This document shows positions 1-10,052 of a stretch of 64,000 bases of DNA, piece by piece; within the stretch, counting starts at the first letter, position 1; every line of letters begins with the position of its first letter. The notes below the pieces were generated by a model. It searched no databases. It worked only from the letters and a program-made list of their open reading frames with translations, and was not told where the DNA came from. The translations under genes and the position numbers were made by a program. Origin of the DNA: Melampsora larici-populina 98AG31 (lineage: Eukaryota; Basidiomycota; Pucciniomycetes; Pucciniales; Melampsoraceae); contig NW_006768773.1 of assembly GCF_000204055.1 (NCBI RefSeq), forward strand, positions 422,103-486,102, written 5' to 3'.

Positions 1-674
1 TCATCTCTGGGTGATCTCAACCCTAAAGCTACTTCTTGTGTATGTACTACATCATCTTGTGTTTAGTTTTCAAACAAGACTTCCAAAAGTCTCCATTGCC
101 AAATTGCTTCCCTTTTGCTTTCTCAATAGGCTGATGGGGTTTGAATAATAATCAAAGTTTTGAAATTGGTCACTTGCAAGTCAATGATTGCATCTGCTGG
201 AGGAATTCAATGGGTTTGCATGATGTGAATAAGCTCAACACCTCATATGCAATCACTTCTTATTTGTATGAATGGTGTTGACTTGAATTGTCTAAGCTTA
301 CAGTTTCAGAATGAGCAGTACAACTGTGATGAAGAAAATGATGTAAAGTCATTTCATCATTTACTTTTGTGCTTGTAATTTCAGAGAAACATACATTCAC
401 TTTCCTTGTTCTGAGGTGATATATGACAGTTCAACTGGGGCAAATTAAGAGAGGTAACTGAGTAACAGCTTATGGATCCTAATTCTGTAAATTTCATATT
501 TCAGATTTGAGTTTCCCATGGTCTTGAAAGCATACTGTCTGTTGCTGAGAACAGTTGATGAGTGTTGTTTGGTGTAAGACCTGTCTAGCCAAAGAAACAT
601 GTTTGTACAAAGTATGAGAAAAGAGGTCAAAATCAATCATATCAATGTCATCAAACCAATGTAAAGTTTCTTAC
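1..674. other. No gene recognised
   Basis: AT-rich sequence with only short open stretches. The longest, about 60 codons on the minus strand at 445-636, lies where exons downstream of the homoserine kinase fragment would be expected, but its translation does not resemble that family. I see no RNA gene or clear repeat here. Confidence 0.5.
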
Positions 675-1193
675 CATTGATTGGAAATTCAGGTAAAAAT
701 TTGGCTAATGGGATTGAGATTACATTTAAATCCTCTGGTGATAATTCTTTTAAATAAGATGCTAAAAATCCTCCTAATAAGAGGTCTGTTACATTATCTG
801 GATATCTTTCTACCATTAATGCATAATCTAATTTTTGATTGATGGCTAAATTTAAATTGCCTAAATTGTTGCCTAATTAGATTCCTGCAATCACCGCTTC
901 ACCTGATGAACCTAATCCTCGTCCAATGGAATTTGATTTTCAATATGAAGTGTTAATCCATTTGGAAATGATTTGGTCTCATTTGATTGTAAGACGTGCT
1001 ACTCTTGTGATTAAATTTTGATATGGATCTTTTGGTGCTTCATATGATCCTAAACCTTCGTAAGTTAATTTAATTTGAATGTTGAGTTTGAATCAATTTG
1101 TAAGTTGATAGTTAAATCAAGTGATGAAGCTAATCCTAATACATCAAACCCTGGTCCGATATTTGCAGAAGTTGATGGAACTCGTATGATCCA
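675..1193 (-). pseudogene. Homoserine kinase (THR1-like) pseudogene fragment
   Basis: On the minus strand the sequence encodes the N-terminal half of a GHMP-family homoserine kinase, the enzyme that phosphorylates homoserine in threonine synthesis. Reading from 1193 down, I see the RVPSTSANIGPGFDVLGLA substrate-binding start, a LTYEGLGSYEAPKDPYQNLI segment, the ATP-binding GRGLGSSG loop, and the LDYALMVERYPDNV and LKELSPEDLNVISIPLA stretches. A frameshift lies after about residue 42, and at least two TGA codons and one TAA interrupt the frame. A 3' splice site (gacag) precedes 1193 and a 5' splice site (gtaag) follows 675, so the copy keeps intron borders and came from DNA duplication rather than a processed mRNA. 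The C-terminal half is missing. The family call is secure; whether all breaks are real depends on assembly quality. Confidence 0.82.
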
Positions 1194-1258
1194 CTGTCAA
1201 ATCAAATCCAAATCCCAAGTTAGATTCCATCAAGTTTCCAATGATGAATCGCTATGAG

Positions 1259-2199
1259 TGTCAGCCCTGAGTACATATACATGTACCCAAAACTAACTTG
1301 TAACATTAAAAATATTATGTATAAATTAAATTACATGTACATACTGAGTTTAGACTATATGTAACATGTAATACAATGTACCGAAACACTCATTACATAC
1401 ACATGTACACTTAAAACAACATGTAATATGTAACAAAACACTATTTACACCTCATAACTCAGTGTCAAGAGTTAAAATGCTTATAGTACATATTATACAT
1501 AACATGTATATGCAATTAAGCATTACTAGTAATAATCATTAACATATATCAATGATCAACCCTGAACCAATGTAGTGATAATCACAAATATCACCATAGT
1601 TAGGTTTAGAGAGGAAGGTATATAAACCCCTCCCCTCTCAGCCTTCAAGGAATTTCCCTCAAGCAATTATTACACCACACTTTTAAAGAACAATATTAAA
1701 GTTCTTCAGAAGTAAAAATCAAGAGTCTTACAAGATAAGACTAGTGATAAACTTCTTACAAACTTTAATCAGCTTCCTGATTAAAAGTAAGTAATACATT
1801 TCTTCACATCCCTCTGGATCCTCTACTTCCCCCAAGTAGAAAACAAACTAGGTTGGTGACCTCTAACAGCCCCAGGTTAGTGACCTTAAGAAGAACTTTC
1901 AGGTTGGTGACCATAAGAATAACCCAAGGTTGGTGACCATAAGAACAACTAGTTTGGTGATCTTTATCTCACCCTTTAACTCAGTCACCAGAAGACTAAA
2001 GGAGGGTCTTGGATCCAACCCTCAGCCAATAATAATAATACTAGTTATTATTTATAATCTCCTTTTAAGGAGTCACTTAACTGTAGTCTGTCTGGATTTG
2101 TCCCAACAGACTACTAGTGCTATTCCTTTCTTTTCTCTTCTTTCTTTATTTCACTTGTAGATACTACATATATGAAATAAAGAATAAGAGTTCTTGACA
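1259..2199. repeat. LTR-like segment (possible solo LTR or fragment)
   Basis: The segment opens with TGTCA and closes with TGACA, the inverted ends typical of long terminal repeats. It has a TATA box in GGTATATAAACCCC near 1617 followed by CT-rich sequence, an AATAAA-type signal near 2175, and imperfect tandem units of about 30-35 bp built on GGTTGGTGACCATAAGAA between 1850 and 1970. The bases outside the proposed ends (ATGAG and TCATA) do not form a target duplication, so the boundaries are tentative. No retroelement coding sequence adjoins it. Confidence 0.4.
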
Positions 2200-2613
2200 T
2201 CATACCCACCAATTTGCCCAATTAGTGAGCCCAGAGTCCTCTTCCTGAGCACCTACCCTCACAATGAGAACAAAGAGAAGACCACTTTACGAATCAATTC
2301 CATTGGGTCTTCTTTGAATGTTGTAGCTTGTCAAGTTGAGATCAAAAAGTCGATCCGAGATTCCCAGACTTGAATAAACCATTTCCGAACAAAATTGTGG
2401 GATTCGGCTTCAGCGTACCGTTCCTCATCTAAGAATTTTCTAAAAAAAAGAAATCAAACCCTTACCACTATTCTCTTTAATCTAAGCTACAAGAACCGGG
2501 AGATTTCAAGAAGAATGTCTGTTTCGATTATACAACAATCCGCCCAAATATCTAAAAAAACCCATAACATCATTCATTAACAAAAATACAATATATAAAA
2601 ATCAGATTGAAAG
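2200..2613. other. Spacer, nothing recognised
   Basis: This follows the LTR-like segment. I find no protein similarity, RNA gene or clear repeat; open stretches are short and AT-rich. Confidence 0.5.
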
Positions 2614-3290
2614 TTACCCTTGACTACTAAACAAAGCACCTAATCCAATAACAGTAGCACTAACAATCCTTCTATCCCATCTCTTACTATACCAATTCTC
2701 AAAAACAGGAAATCCAACACCAGCGATCACACCTACATTCAAAACAGATAATAAACTAAATTGAAGATCAAGTTTTTCAATTTCTTTTCTAGCTTTTTTA
2801 GGAACTTTATCAATTTGATCGGCTGGCCTTTTAGCTTTGTTTTGATGTTGATTTGGAGGCTTGTTGGAAGATTCTTTAGTAGGCATTTTACCTAAGTCTG
2901 ATGATGATTCAGATGGATCGATTTTGTTTTCTTTTTCCAATCTTGATTTATTTGTATCTTCTTCAAATTGGGTTTTTCCTGACCAATCGTTCGGCACCAC
3001 TATATGAAGAACAGAAACTTCAGATTATGATATATAAATTTGTGAGAAAGAAAGAACGGTTTTGAATCATTACCATTAAGTTTATGATTAACATCAGGAA
3101 GTGAAGATCGATTAACATGTTGACTTGCTAAGTCATTAGTAGGACCTTTTGATAAGCTTGGATCTGGTTTGGATTGTTAATCAGGTGGTAAAGTGTGTTG
3201 TGTTGGAATAGATGCGTAACTTGTAGGATGTGACAATGAATCATTAGTTATGTATAGTTTTTGATGGTCAAGTCTAAGAGAATGATTGAA
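2614..3290 (-). pseudogene. Small membrane-protein gene of unknown function, probably broken
   Basis: Two minus-strand segments join across a clear intron (donor gtaatg near 3072, acceptor atatag just above 3000). The joined protein is hydrophilic and rich in Ser, Lys and Pro at first, then ends in a hydrophobic stretch (LLSVLNVGVIAGVGFPVF) and a C-terminal WDRRIVSATVIGLGALF segment, suggesting one or two membrane spans. The upstream coding stretch is open with similar composition as far as about 3290, but a TAA at 3177-3179 interrupts it. Either translation starts after this stop, another intron removes it, or the gene is dead; its decayed neighbours on both sides favour the last. I do not recognise the family. 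Confidence 0.45.
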
Positions 3291-3455
3291 TCTACCTCAT
3301 TGTTATGTGTATTGATGGTGGTGAAGTAAAGTAGCTGAGATGGTTTAGTTTTGATGACTGATGAGATGAAGGAGATGAACTGATTTAAGGAAAACTGTTC
3401 ATTACCTCATGACATCCTTGATTTTCATTATCGTGCATATAAAAACCTCCTGCCA

Positions 3456-4545
3456 TCATCCACTCATACCCGTCAGTTCGGCGATGGTGGCATCGATTGC
3501 TTTCAAATCGGGCATCTCGTTATCAATAGCAGCAGCAACTACATTTGAGGTACCAGACATTGCCCTCAGATAAGTGCAATGAACGTTTCCCGCAAAAGAT
3601 CGCAATCAACTTCGAAGTCCAATAGGCAAGTTGATTGAGGATGTTGCATATGAAGTTGTTGGAGTAGAAACATTGAGGTTGGATATGATCAATCTTGCTA
3701 GAGGGTTGTGAATCGTAGTACCAGTAGTAAGAAGTTGATTGAGTGCTGGAAATGAGTAATTGGTAATCTCGTTCACGTTGAGGTTGACCATCTTCCTCCC
3801 AATTTGATAATATCCAGTTAGCATTCCGATCTAGTTCCATATTAAGTTGGGTAATAACAGTGACCATCGATCGAAGACCATAATACTTGTCTATCATTGG
3901 CTGATGTTGATCGATGATTAGAGCCAGTTGTTTGAAGAGTGAAGTCAGTTGAGGAAGACGTGGTTTAGGTTGGGACCTGTTCCTGTTGGTCGAGGAAGGC
4001 TGATCAATGTTCGTACAAAATCTGAGTAAGCTGCTAATCCAGCCTCAGATGCTTTGGACCCTAAAAATGGAAAGAGTTTGAAGAATGGAATAGTAGCAGC
4101 TTCATCTTTTGAATTAGCAGCCTGAGTGAAAGCCTTCAAAAAGATTCCAGTTAATTGATTTTAAAGTTTTCTAAAGCAATCAAAGGTGGTTCAGGATTAT
4201 TGGTCGTAGGCTGACAAAATAAACATATAAGGGGCATTCATTTTGTCTTCAGTAAAGAAATTCAAAAGACTCTATAAAATTGCCTACCACCACTGCTTCT
4301 GCAAATTGACTACAAATCATTTCTGGATTGATTCCATTGGCACGTTGAATGTGTTGTGTAGCAGCTTCCCAATCAGCTTTTTCGATTGCTTGAAATACAT
4401 TGATCAAGGTGTCTTTAAGTTATGTGACAGCTTGAACCCGATCGATGCATTCCTTGACCCTGCTCTGTTTCAGGTCTAGGATGCGGACCTTGCTGGATAT
4501 TCTTTTGGTTACAGCTGCCTGCTTGGTAGCCACTTCATGAAGGGT
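3456..4545 (-). pseudogene. COG4 (conserved oligomeric Golgi complex subunit 4) pseudogene
   Basis: Minus-strand reading from 4545 downward gives the N-terminal half of COG4, a Golgi vesicle-tethering subunit. Visible pieces in order are a coiled coil ending SSKVRILDLKQSRVKECIDR, then LKDTLINVFQAIEKADWEAA, an IPFFKLFPFLGSKASEAGL segment, LTSLFKQLALIIDQHQP, the YYGLRSMVTVITQLNMELDR segment, and a final IAELTGMSG. A TAA lies between the first two pieces, stops and frame changes lie near 4150-4210, and the frame changes again before 3610. The remaining C-terminal half is absent. The family match rests on several ordered motifs. The multiple independent breaks make a functional gene very unlikely. 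Confidence 0.8.
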
Positions 4546-5000
4546 CAGTGCATCTTGAGTGGGTGAAGAGACCAATGGGTTTTAGGTTTGAGATGTATCA
4601 TGACTTGTTATCTTGAGGGCTGAATGAATTGTGGTAGATTTGCTGAGAGTGATTTGAGCTCTGTATCTTACAAACGGATTTTGGATGAGGCGCGTGAAAT
4701 TCAGACTTAACTGTGTGGACGTGTAAACCTGGAAATTGGTAGTAGGGATTGGGAGTTTAATCAGGTTTTGCCAGCGAACATGGTTTACCTTTAACTTGAA
4801 TGATAATTACGATGAGAACTACGAGAAAGGGAAATCTGAAAAGGCAGATGGAAAGCAATTGTCTTCAAAAGATAAGATGTAAGCAACTTGTAATCTGACT
4901 CTAAGTGCGAGTTTGTTGTAGATGGTTCATAGCCAAAATTAGAAATTTTTCTGAATGAATTTTTATTGTATTTTAAATTGGTGTTTGTATTAGTGTACCT
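4546..5000. other. Spacer between COG4 pseudogene and DIRS-like element
   Basis: No gene is recognised. It may include the 5' end of the DIRS-like element, whose terminal repeats and gag-like frame I could not place. Confidence 0.4.
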
Positions 5001-6671
5001 ATGGAATTTCAACTAGAGAATGAAAAGGTTCTTCCACTTGTTTACAATAAAGCGAGCATTTGGCCTTCTCGAGTACGGTGTGAAATGAATATGAAAGTAT
5101 GGGAGAGAGAACTAGAAAGATATGGATTATTAACAGATTATCTATATTTGTTAGATGGATTCATAGACGGTTTTCACCAAGGGATTCCAAAACACACAAT
5201 AGAAGGATGCAAATGGTTTTCACCGCCGAATCATAAGTCAGCCTTGGATGCAAGAGAAAAGATCGAAAAGAGTATTGAAAAAGAAGTTAAGGCAAATAGA
5301 ATGTATGGTCCATTTACCAAGCAGGAGGTGTATAATAGACTGGGGTTCTTTCGTACTAGTCCTTTAGGGGCTGTAGAAAATGGCGACGGCACATTTCGCC
5401 CCATAAATGACATGTCGTTCCCAAAATTTGACGACAATGTCCCTTCAGTTAATTCATTCGTCAACAAGATGGATTTCGCCACAACTTGGGATGATTTCAA
5501 GGTTGTAGCAAAATTTTTCAAGACTCTCAACAAAAATGTTCAAATTGGTCTGTTCGATTGGGAAGGCGCATATCGCCAGATACCTACTCATCCATCGCAG
5601 TGGCCCTATTTGGCGATTAGAGATTTCAAAGGTTTAATCTATATCGACTTGAGAATTGCCTTCGGTGGCGTAGCTGGATGTGGCTCATTTGGCGGCCCCG
5701 CGGATGGATGGAAGAATTTAATGAAATTAAAATTCAACTTGGTGGAAGCGTTTCGATGGGTCGACGATAATCTTATGATCAAAGAAGAATCAGACCCTCT
5801 TTCGATGTTGGAGATTGTAAGAGCTAGTGAAGAGTTAGGTGTTAAGACGAACTCAACGAAGTATTCCGAGTTTAGCGATGAACAAAAGTTCATTGGGTTT
5901 TTATGGAACGCTAAATTGAAGACAGTAACGTTACCTGACAAGAAATTACAAAAGCGGAAACAGGATCTAGTTTCCTTCTTGTCAAAGACTGTGTTCAAGA
6001 GGCGAGATGTTGAAAAATTCAATGGGAAGTTAGGTCACTTGACACTAATCTTACCGCAATTGAAAGCTTACCTTGCGGAGAACTTCAAATGGGTAGCGAC
6101 ATGGAGAACCCCAGGTGTTTGGAAAATGCCACCTACGGTAAAAGAAGACATGCTCTTCTGGAAGGCCTGTCTAGACGATTTACGACCAACCAGGTTAGTC
6201 CCGGATCACAAAGTGAGGAATGTCGGTTGGGTGGGAGATGCCTCCTCCAGTTTCGGAATCGGCATCATCATCGGACGAAGCTGGGCCCAATTTGAATGGA
6301 TCCCAGGTTGGTCAGAACCTCACGACTCACCCAGGCAAACTATAGCCTGGGCTGAGACCGTGGCGGTACGTTTGGGTCTATTGATGTTGATAGCGACGTC
6401 GGACGTGGCAGGCAACTGCTTTTCTTGTCTTACTGACAACACTACCACGGAGGGCGCGGCACGTAACCGCAAATCAAAGGATTTTTGGGTTAATGAGGAG
6501 TGGAAGCGCATCCAGGAGCTGTTAATCGGTAACGACTGTGACCTCCAACTGGTCAGGGTGATTTCGAACAACAACAACGCTGATAAGCTATCGCGCGGTT
6601 TAGACACTACAAAAGCAGAGAGCCGAATGATAAAAATCGAAATACCGCCTGACCTCGTTCCTCTCATTTGA
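5001..6671 (+). CDS. Reverse transcriptase / RNase H of DIRS-like element (556 aa)
   Basis: An uninterrupted 556-residue frame starts at ATG 5001. The reverse transcriptase domain covers roughly residues 100-330: a finger motif with FRPINDMS, the motif A aspartate in LFDWEGAYRQIP (about residue 190), the FGGVAGCGSFGGPA segment, and catalytic motif C as RWVDDNLMI (about 253) in place of the usual YxDD. An RNase H domain follows, with acidic residues in GWVGDASSSFGIGI (about 412), AWAETVAV (about 452), CLTDNTTTEGAA (about 478) and NADKLSRG (about 526). The protein would copy the element's RNA and remove the template strand. No stop or frameshift is seen, so the gene may be recent. No gag or protease sequence is visible at the N-terminus. 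Confidence 0.9.
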   Translation: MEFQLENEKVLPLVYNKASIWPSRVRCEMNMKVWERELERYGLLTDYLYLLDGFIDGFHQGIPKHTIEGCKWFSPPNHKSALDAREKIEKSIEKEVKANRMYGPFTKQEVYNRLGFFRTSPLGAVENGDGTFRPINDMSFPKFDDNVPSVNSFVNKMDFATTWDDFKVVAKFFKTLNKNVQIGLFDWEGAYRQIPTHPSQWPYLAIRDFKGLIYIDLRIAFGGVAGCGSFGGPADGWKNLMKLKFNLVEAFRWVDDNLMIKEESDPLSMLEIVRASEELGVKTNSTKYSEFSDEQKFIGFLWNAKLKTVTLPDKKLQKRKQDLVSFLSKTVFKRRDVEKFNGKLGHLTLILPQLKAYLAENFKWVATWRTPGVWKMPPTVKEDMLFWKACLDDLRPTRLVPDHKVRNVGWVGDASSSFGIGIIIGRSWAQFEWIPGWSEPHDSPRQTIAWAETVAVRLGLLMLIATSDVAGNCFSCLTDNTTTEGAARNRKSKDFWVNEEWKRIQELLIGNDCDLQLVRVISNNNNADKLSRGLDTTKAESRMIKIEIPPDLVPLI

Positions 6672-6731
6672 CAAGTATCCCCAAAAAGTAAACCTTCTAC
6701 TTCTGGAATTTGATAATTCATCACCTTCTTA

Positions 6732-7748
6732 ATGCACGCCGCGATGGTTCTCTGCCAATCAAGTCCAGATCTTTTTTGCCATCTGGACAGCGCTAGTATG
6801 TTCATCTTGAATCATGGTTGGGCACCTTCGACAAAACGCCACTACGCAGCGGCCGTTAACCGTTATTTCAAGGCAACGAAGGACTTCGATGGCCAGACTT
6901 TCCCGGCGACAAGGGCATCGGTGTATCACTTCATTTCATGGTGCAGGTGTAATGAGACGGACAACATGGTTTTGAGTAATACCATCAAGCGTTATTTGAC
7001 AGGATTGCGTATGTGGCATACTCTGCACGATACGGACTTCCCCATCATGGATGAAGACAGAATACGACTCTTATTGAAGGCTGCTAGCAAGACTGAAGTT
7101 AAACGGAAAAGCGGCAGGGCGGGTCTTTCTTTGATGGACTTGCACATGCTGGTATCCAAACTCAGCGAAAGGACGGCTTCTGGTTTAGTCATGAAGGGGC
7201 TTCTATTGGTCGGCTTTTGGGGTTTGGCTCGGCTGGGTGAGCTAACTTTCAACCAGGATCACCCTCTCGTTCTCATTAGGCGAAAAGACGTGGTTTTCAA
7301 TAGCGATTTGTCTCATGCTACAATACGGATTCGCCTCGCAAAGACTGCCGCTCCTGGCGAATCGCAGTTTTTATGTTTGTCACGCCAACCCAACTCCCTA
7401 GACCCTTTACGTGCAATCAAGAGTATCTTAGATAGCGTCCGTGGCGACTCAAACGCGCCACTATTTCCTCGCGCCGATTACAGCGGCCCTTTAACGAGGG
7501 ATAATGTGATCAATTTTCTCAATAGATACAAACCGAGGAACGGGGTAGCGTGGTCAGGTCACAGCTTACGGATAGGGGGGGCTTCCCTAAAAGCTCACAT
7601 GGGGATGTCGTTGCGTGCGTTGAAAAGATCCGGGAGATGGAAATCTTCATGTTACCTGTTGTACGTACGTCGGTATAATAAGAAGACGGCAGAACAGACT
7701 TCTAGTCTTGCGAGAAAGTTACGCCGTGAATTTACTTTAAGATTGTGA
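6732..7748 (+). CDS. Tyrosine recombinase (integrase) of DIRS-like element (338 aa)
   Basis: This frame starts at ATG 6732, 60 bp after the reverse transcriptase stop. The N-terminal 100 residues resemble a core-binding SAM-like domain (STKRHYAAAVNRYFKA, then a helical bundle). The catalytic domain shows the first arginine in FWGLARLGELTF (about residue 166), the HxxR box as GHSLRIGGAS (about 276), and a GRW box followed by the tyrosine region SSCYLLYVRRY (about 305). These are the R-HxxR-W-Y landmarks of tyrosine recombinases. It would insert the circular cDNA of the element without a DDE integrase. The frame is complete, which supports the possibility of recent mobility. The exact catalytic tyrosine among three nearby candidates is not certain. 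Confidence 0.9.
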   Translation: MHAAMVLCQSSPDLFCHLDSASMFILNHGWAPSTKRHYAAAVNRYFKATKDFDGQTFPATRASVYHFISWCRCNETDNMVLSNTIKRYLTGLRMWHTLHDTDFPIMDEDRIRLLLKAASKTEVKRKSGRAGLSLMDLHMLVSKLSERTASGLVMKGLLLVGFWGLARLGELTFNQDHPLVLIRRKDVVFNSDLSHATIRIRLAKTAAPGESQFLCLSRQPNSLDPLRAIKSILDSVRGDSNAPLFPRADYSGPLTRDNVINFLNRYKPRNGVAWSGHSLRIGGASLKAHMGMSLRALKRSGRWKSSCYLLYVRRYNKKTAEQTSSLARKLRREFTLRL

Positions 7749-8255
7749 CGCTGTCGCATGATTAAATTTTCTCTGCCACTTGGATCATTTATTTTTGCAA
7801 TTCAGATTGATAGAAGTTTTTGTGGGTGTTTTTTATATATTGTGATCTCAGTACTACGAGATTGGGGTTGGAGACCCTTCAGCAGTGTCTTGGCTCTCCG
7901 AACCTCAATCCCTGATATGGGCTCTAAGGGTCTCCTTTCCCCATTCTACTGAGATCGTAGATTCTTCTTGTAAGGTTCCTTCACAGACGCCTGACAGAGA
8001 TGTTTCAAACGCTAGGCGTTCTTACACCCACAGCTGAGCAAGCCTCACTCCTGTCCTTCAGGAGCAAGTCTTGCGCCCAGCATCAATACCTAGCGTATTG
8101 AACCTATTACTTAAGTTAGAAAAGCTAGACTTTTCTATCTCTTTCTCCATCTCAAGGTTGGAGATGATGAGACATGGACAGTCAAATAAATACAGAAAAC
8201 TGATAAAAAAAAAATTCTTCCATTTGTCATCGTTTTTGATAGAAGCTCCTAAGAA
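7749..8255. other. Junction between DIRS-like and gypsy elements
   Basis: No gene is present. It should contain the 3' end of the DIRS-like element and the 5' leader or LTR of the gypsy element. The only structure I can define is the stem-loop at 7844-7956. No tRNA primer site was recognised. Confidence 0.45.
7844..7956. repeat. Long imperfect stem-loop after the recombinase gene
   Basis: Two pairs of perfect 10-bp complementary arms are nested: GATCTCAGTA (7844) with TACTGAGATC (7947), and GGAGACCCTT (7870) with AAGGGTCTCC (7926); GGGGTT beside the inner arm partly pairs with TTTCCCC. The fold is about 113 nt and lies about 100 bp past the recombinase stop. It could be part of the DIRS-like terminal region or of the gypsy LTR. 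Confidence 0.6.
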
Positions 8256-10052
8256 ATGTCTTCGTCAGAACAGACCAACAATGACTCTCGGTCGGTGTCG
8301 GATCCTTTAGACACCATCACGCTCACCGACGAGCAAATTGCGGTGCTCCATTCGCATCTTCCTGATCTACCCAAAGGGGATCGTTTCTACAACCCAGAAG
8401 TTTCGATGAAATTTACTGACCTTCAGATATTGATCCAAGCTCATCTCGATCAATATGAACAAAGTATCCTCCGGTCTCTTCATAAGGATGTTGCTGCCAT
8501 TCTCGGCTGCGATACATATGGGAATCTGCTTCCTACCGAGCCTAGGGAACCACTCTCGGCAACCCCTCATCAATCGGTCAATAAGATATTGTATTTGACT
8601 TACGTCCCTCCAGAGGAAGAACTGTCCCCTACTCGAGGATCGTTGCGGCTTTTGTCGGCAACGGTTACGACCAGGGTTCCACGACCAAGTCGACTCGAGT
8701 TTTCTACGGCCAAGTCAGATACCGTCTCAGAAGCTTCCAGGGGTAAATCGGATCAATCAGGGGCTCAAACGGTGTTGGTTGACAACGTCCACGAAGTTTT
8801 GGCACCTTCAGCCGACAAGGGAAAACATTGCTACTTGTCTCCGTCTTCTGTTGTCAATGCGAAATTGCCACAACCTCATCTTTCACCTTCCCCGGCGATT
8901 CAAGGTGCATCGCCTAAGCCTTCAACCGTGTCGGTCAGCGGGGCCGGCAGACAGCTTCAGTCGATGATGTTGGGAGACAACAAGCCGGTAAAGTCACTCT
9001 CTCTTCGGGTATCTTCCACCAATCTTCGCTACGCCTCCGTTCTGCCCATTCCTGCCCCTATCGACGAGAGTTACGATAGCCCCGATGAAGCAAGCGTCCA
9101 TGTTACGACTATCAAGAATGTCGCCGATGCCTTGAAAGCGTTGAAGAGAGCAGGCAATGTTAAAGCCTTTTATGGAGGAATGGATCAGGACGCTTCCTTG
9201 TGGCTTCATAAGTTCAAGGTCACCTTGGCCCTCAATTTTATCGACAGCTCCATCTTCGTGCCAATGGTTTATCAGTACCTCAAGGGTTCGGCACTCACTG
9301 CGTTAACAGATGTAGTGAAACGCCAAAAACAGCCACTCACCATGAAAGGAGTTCTAAAATTCCTCAAGGCTCACTTTCCTTCTACCGTTGACATAACCAG
9401 CATTGACAATCAACACCAGGCACTGAAGCAACGTTCTGCCCAATCAGTGCTCAACTTTTGGACCAAGTATCAAGACTTCATGATCACCGCTTCTCACGTC
9501 GACTACAAATACAACCCAACTGAAGATTTTGTCAAACGGTTGCACCACGGGAGCGCGGCTCAACATGTCAAGGATGAAGTTTTGCGGTATAAGAGGGCAG
9601 GTGTTGTGTTTAAAGTCCACGAAGTCGCTCAAATTGCAATCAGCAAGGATAACGATATGATCTCGGATCGAGGAGTTCATAACGGGAATCAACCGTCTGG
9701 TTCCAAATTCAAATCATCGGACAACCGTCGAAATCAGTCGGCTCGTCAGAACAACTTTCGACGCCGGGATCAGGTCCATTTGGTCTCTGACTCTTCCAAC
9801 TCGCGAAACAAGAAACGCAAGTCGGACAAAAACCATCAACAACGCGAGCGATCGAGGAAGATGGTGGCGGACATCAATGGAAAGACTACTGATGGCCTTA
9901 AGTGTTACAATTGTAACGAGTGGGGCCATCGTTTTGAAATGATGGAGGTTAAGTTGTGTCCAAACCCCACTTCCACAATGATTAAAGATTACTTTGACGG
10001 CAAGACACAGTGTCATTTTACTAGTCACTGGCAGGCCAGTGAGTTCCATTAA
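8256..10052 (+). CDS. Gag-like protein of the gypsy element, end altered by MITE
   Basis: The frame starts at ATG 8256. Residues 1-280 are a low-complexity Ser/Pro-rich region. About 280-470 form a retrotransposon capsid-like domain (FYGGMDQDASLWLHKF, then helical sequence with LKAHFPS). A basic stretch follows and then a zinc-knuckle start, CYNCNEWGHR, near residue 552; the fourth cysteine is not at the usual spacing. The last 16 codons lie inside the inserted MITE. With the MITE left out, the frame would run about 13 more codons to a TAG near 10374, so the insertion changes only the extreme C-terminus. Gag would package element RNA. Confidence 0.75.
   Translation: MSSSEQTNNDSRSVSDPLDTITLTDEQIAVLHSHLPDLPKGDRFYNPEVSMKFTDLQILIQAHLDQYEQSILRSLHKDVAAILGCDTYGNLLPTEPREPLSATPHQSVNKILYLTYVPPEEELSPTRGSLRLLSATVTTRVPRPSRLEFSTAKSDTVSEASRGKSDQSGAQTVLVDNVHEVLAPSADKGKHCYLSPSSVVNAKLPQPHLSPSPAIQGASPKPSTVSVSGAGRQLQSMMLGDNKPVKSLSLRVSSTNLRYASVLPIPAPIDESYDSPDEASVHVTTIKNVADALKALKRAGNVKAFYGGMDQDASLWLHKFKVTLALNFIDSSIFVPMVYQYLKGSALTALTDVVKRQKQPLTMKGVLKFLKAHFPSTVDITSIDNQHQALKQRSAQSVLNFWTKYQDFMITASHVDYKYNPTEDFVKRLHHGSAAQHVKDEVLRYKRAGVVFKVHEVAQIAISKDNDMISDRGVHNGNQPSGSKFKSSDNRRNQSARQNNFRRRDQVHLVSDSSNSRNKKRKSDKNHQQRERSRKMVADINGKTTDGLKCYNCNEWGHRFEMMEVKLCPNPTSTMIKDYFDGKTQCHFTSHWQASEFH

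Larger units (their letters stand above)
5001..7748 (+). mobile_element. DIRS-like (tyrosine recombinase) retrotransposon, coding part
   Basis: A reverse transcriptase/RNase H gene is followed after 60 bp by a tyrosine recombinase gene on the same strand, with no aspartic protease or DDE integrase. That gene order defines the DIRS/Ngaro group of retrotransposons, which integrate with a tyrosine recombinase. Both frames are uninterrupted, unlike every other element in the window. I did not find the split or inverted terminal repeats or a gag-like first gene, so element limits are not given beyond the coding region. Confidence 0.85.

Noticed and set aside
445..636. Short minus-strand frame as a later exon of the homoserine kinase
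   Set aside because: Its translation has none of the downstream GHMP-family motifs.
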